Of a DNA stretch of 14,134 nucleotides, positions 14,046-14,134 are shown one piece after another. Source of the DNA: a bacterium. Lineage in GTDB: Bacteria > Desulfobacterota > Anaeroferrophillalia > Anaeroferrophillales > Tharpellaceae. The translations under genes were made by a program, and so were the position numbers. Each line of letters starts with the position of its first letter. The stretch's first letter is position 1. Location: NCBI GenBank assembly GCA_029935295.1, contig JAOZKP010000042.1, forward strand, positions 1-14,134, given 5' to 3'. The notes beneath the pieces are model-generated. The model was given only the letters and a program-made list of their open reading frames with translations. It was not told the DNA's origin and searched no databases.

Positions 14046-14134
14046 GTCTTTAGTTCTGGGAAATTGCAGTTTTGAAAAGAGAAAATAACTGGGTTGGCAG
14101 GTTAGAACGTTTTTATATAATTATATGTGAAACA

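Overview
The window looks like chromosomal DNA of an anaerobic, motile, Gram-negative bacterium, most plausibly a Desulfobacterota (deltaproteobacterial, Desulfuromonadales-like) organism. This rests on a periplasmic multiheme cytochrome c, the Pgi type otherwise known from transaldolase-Pgi fusions, two chemoreceptors, a probable selenoprotein and moderate G+C. It is inference from gene style; no taxonomic marker gene is present.

Region 1 (about 87-2733, + strand) is a compact three-gene operon: an ArsR-family regulator, an octaheme cytochrome c of the tetrathionate reductase (OTR) family, and a cytochrome b561-type membrane subunit. The first two genes overlap as TGATG and the last two as ATGA. 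The octaheme gene is the most important object here. A naive ORF call splits it at an in-frame TGA (821-823), but the frame is the same before and after, and only the two halves together carry exactly eight CxxCH motifs. The TGA falls in an Asn-Asn-Phe-[TGA]-Ile context, where I expect the family's active-site cysteine. It is followed 17 nt later by a perfect 7-bp hairpin with an AGGU loop (841-858), closely resembling the apical part of the E. coli fdhF SECIS element. The best reading is a selenocysteine-containing octaheme reductase of 538 residues. An imperfect palindrome overlapping the promoter upstream suggests autoregulation by the ArsR protein. The cytochrome b would pass quinol electrons to the membrane-anchored periplasmic octaheme enzyme.

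Region 2 (2879-7673, + strand) is a sugar-phosphate operon: transketolase, a stand-alone glucose-6-phosphate isomerase of the kind usually fused to transaldolase, and glucokinase. A strong 18-bp hairpin with a T-tract at 7886-7926 probably ends it.

Region 3 (7645-10533, - strand) holds, in transcription order, a transmembrane chemoreceptor with a long helical periplasmic domain, a small secreted single-Cache protein, and, beyond the hairpin, a 69-residue protein of unknown function whose 3' end overlaps glucokinase. The receptor and the secreted Cache protein may act together.

Region 4 (10534-12507) starts with a 416-bp AT-rich intergenic region. It is followed by a secreted papain-like (C1) cysteine peptidase with an intact Gln/Cys/His/Asn set and by a small secreted protein of unknown function. 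Region 5 (12519-14134, - strand) is a soluble chemoreceptor with the signalling domain at the N-terminus and the probable sensor at the C-terminus, plus its upstream region. I found no tRNA, rRNA, CRISPR array, insertion sequence or phage gene.
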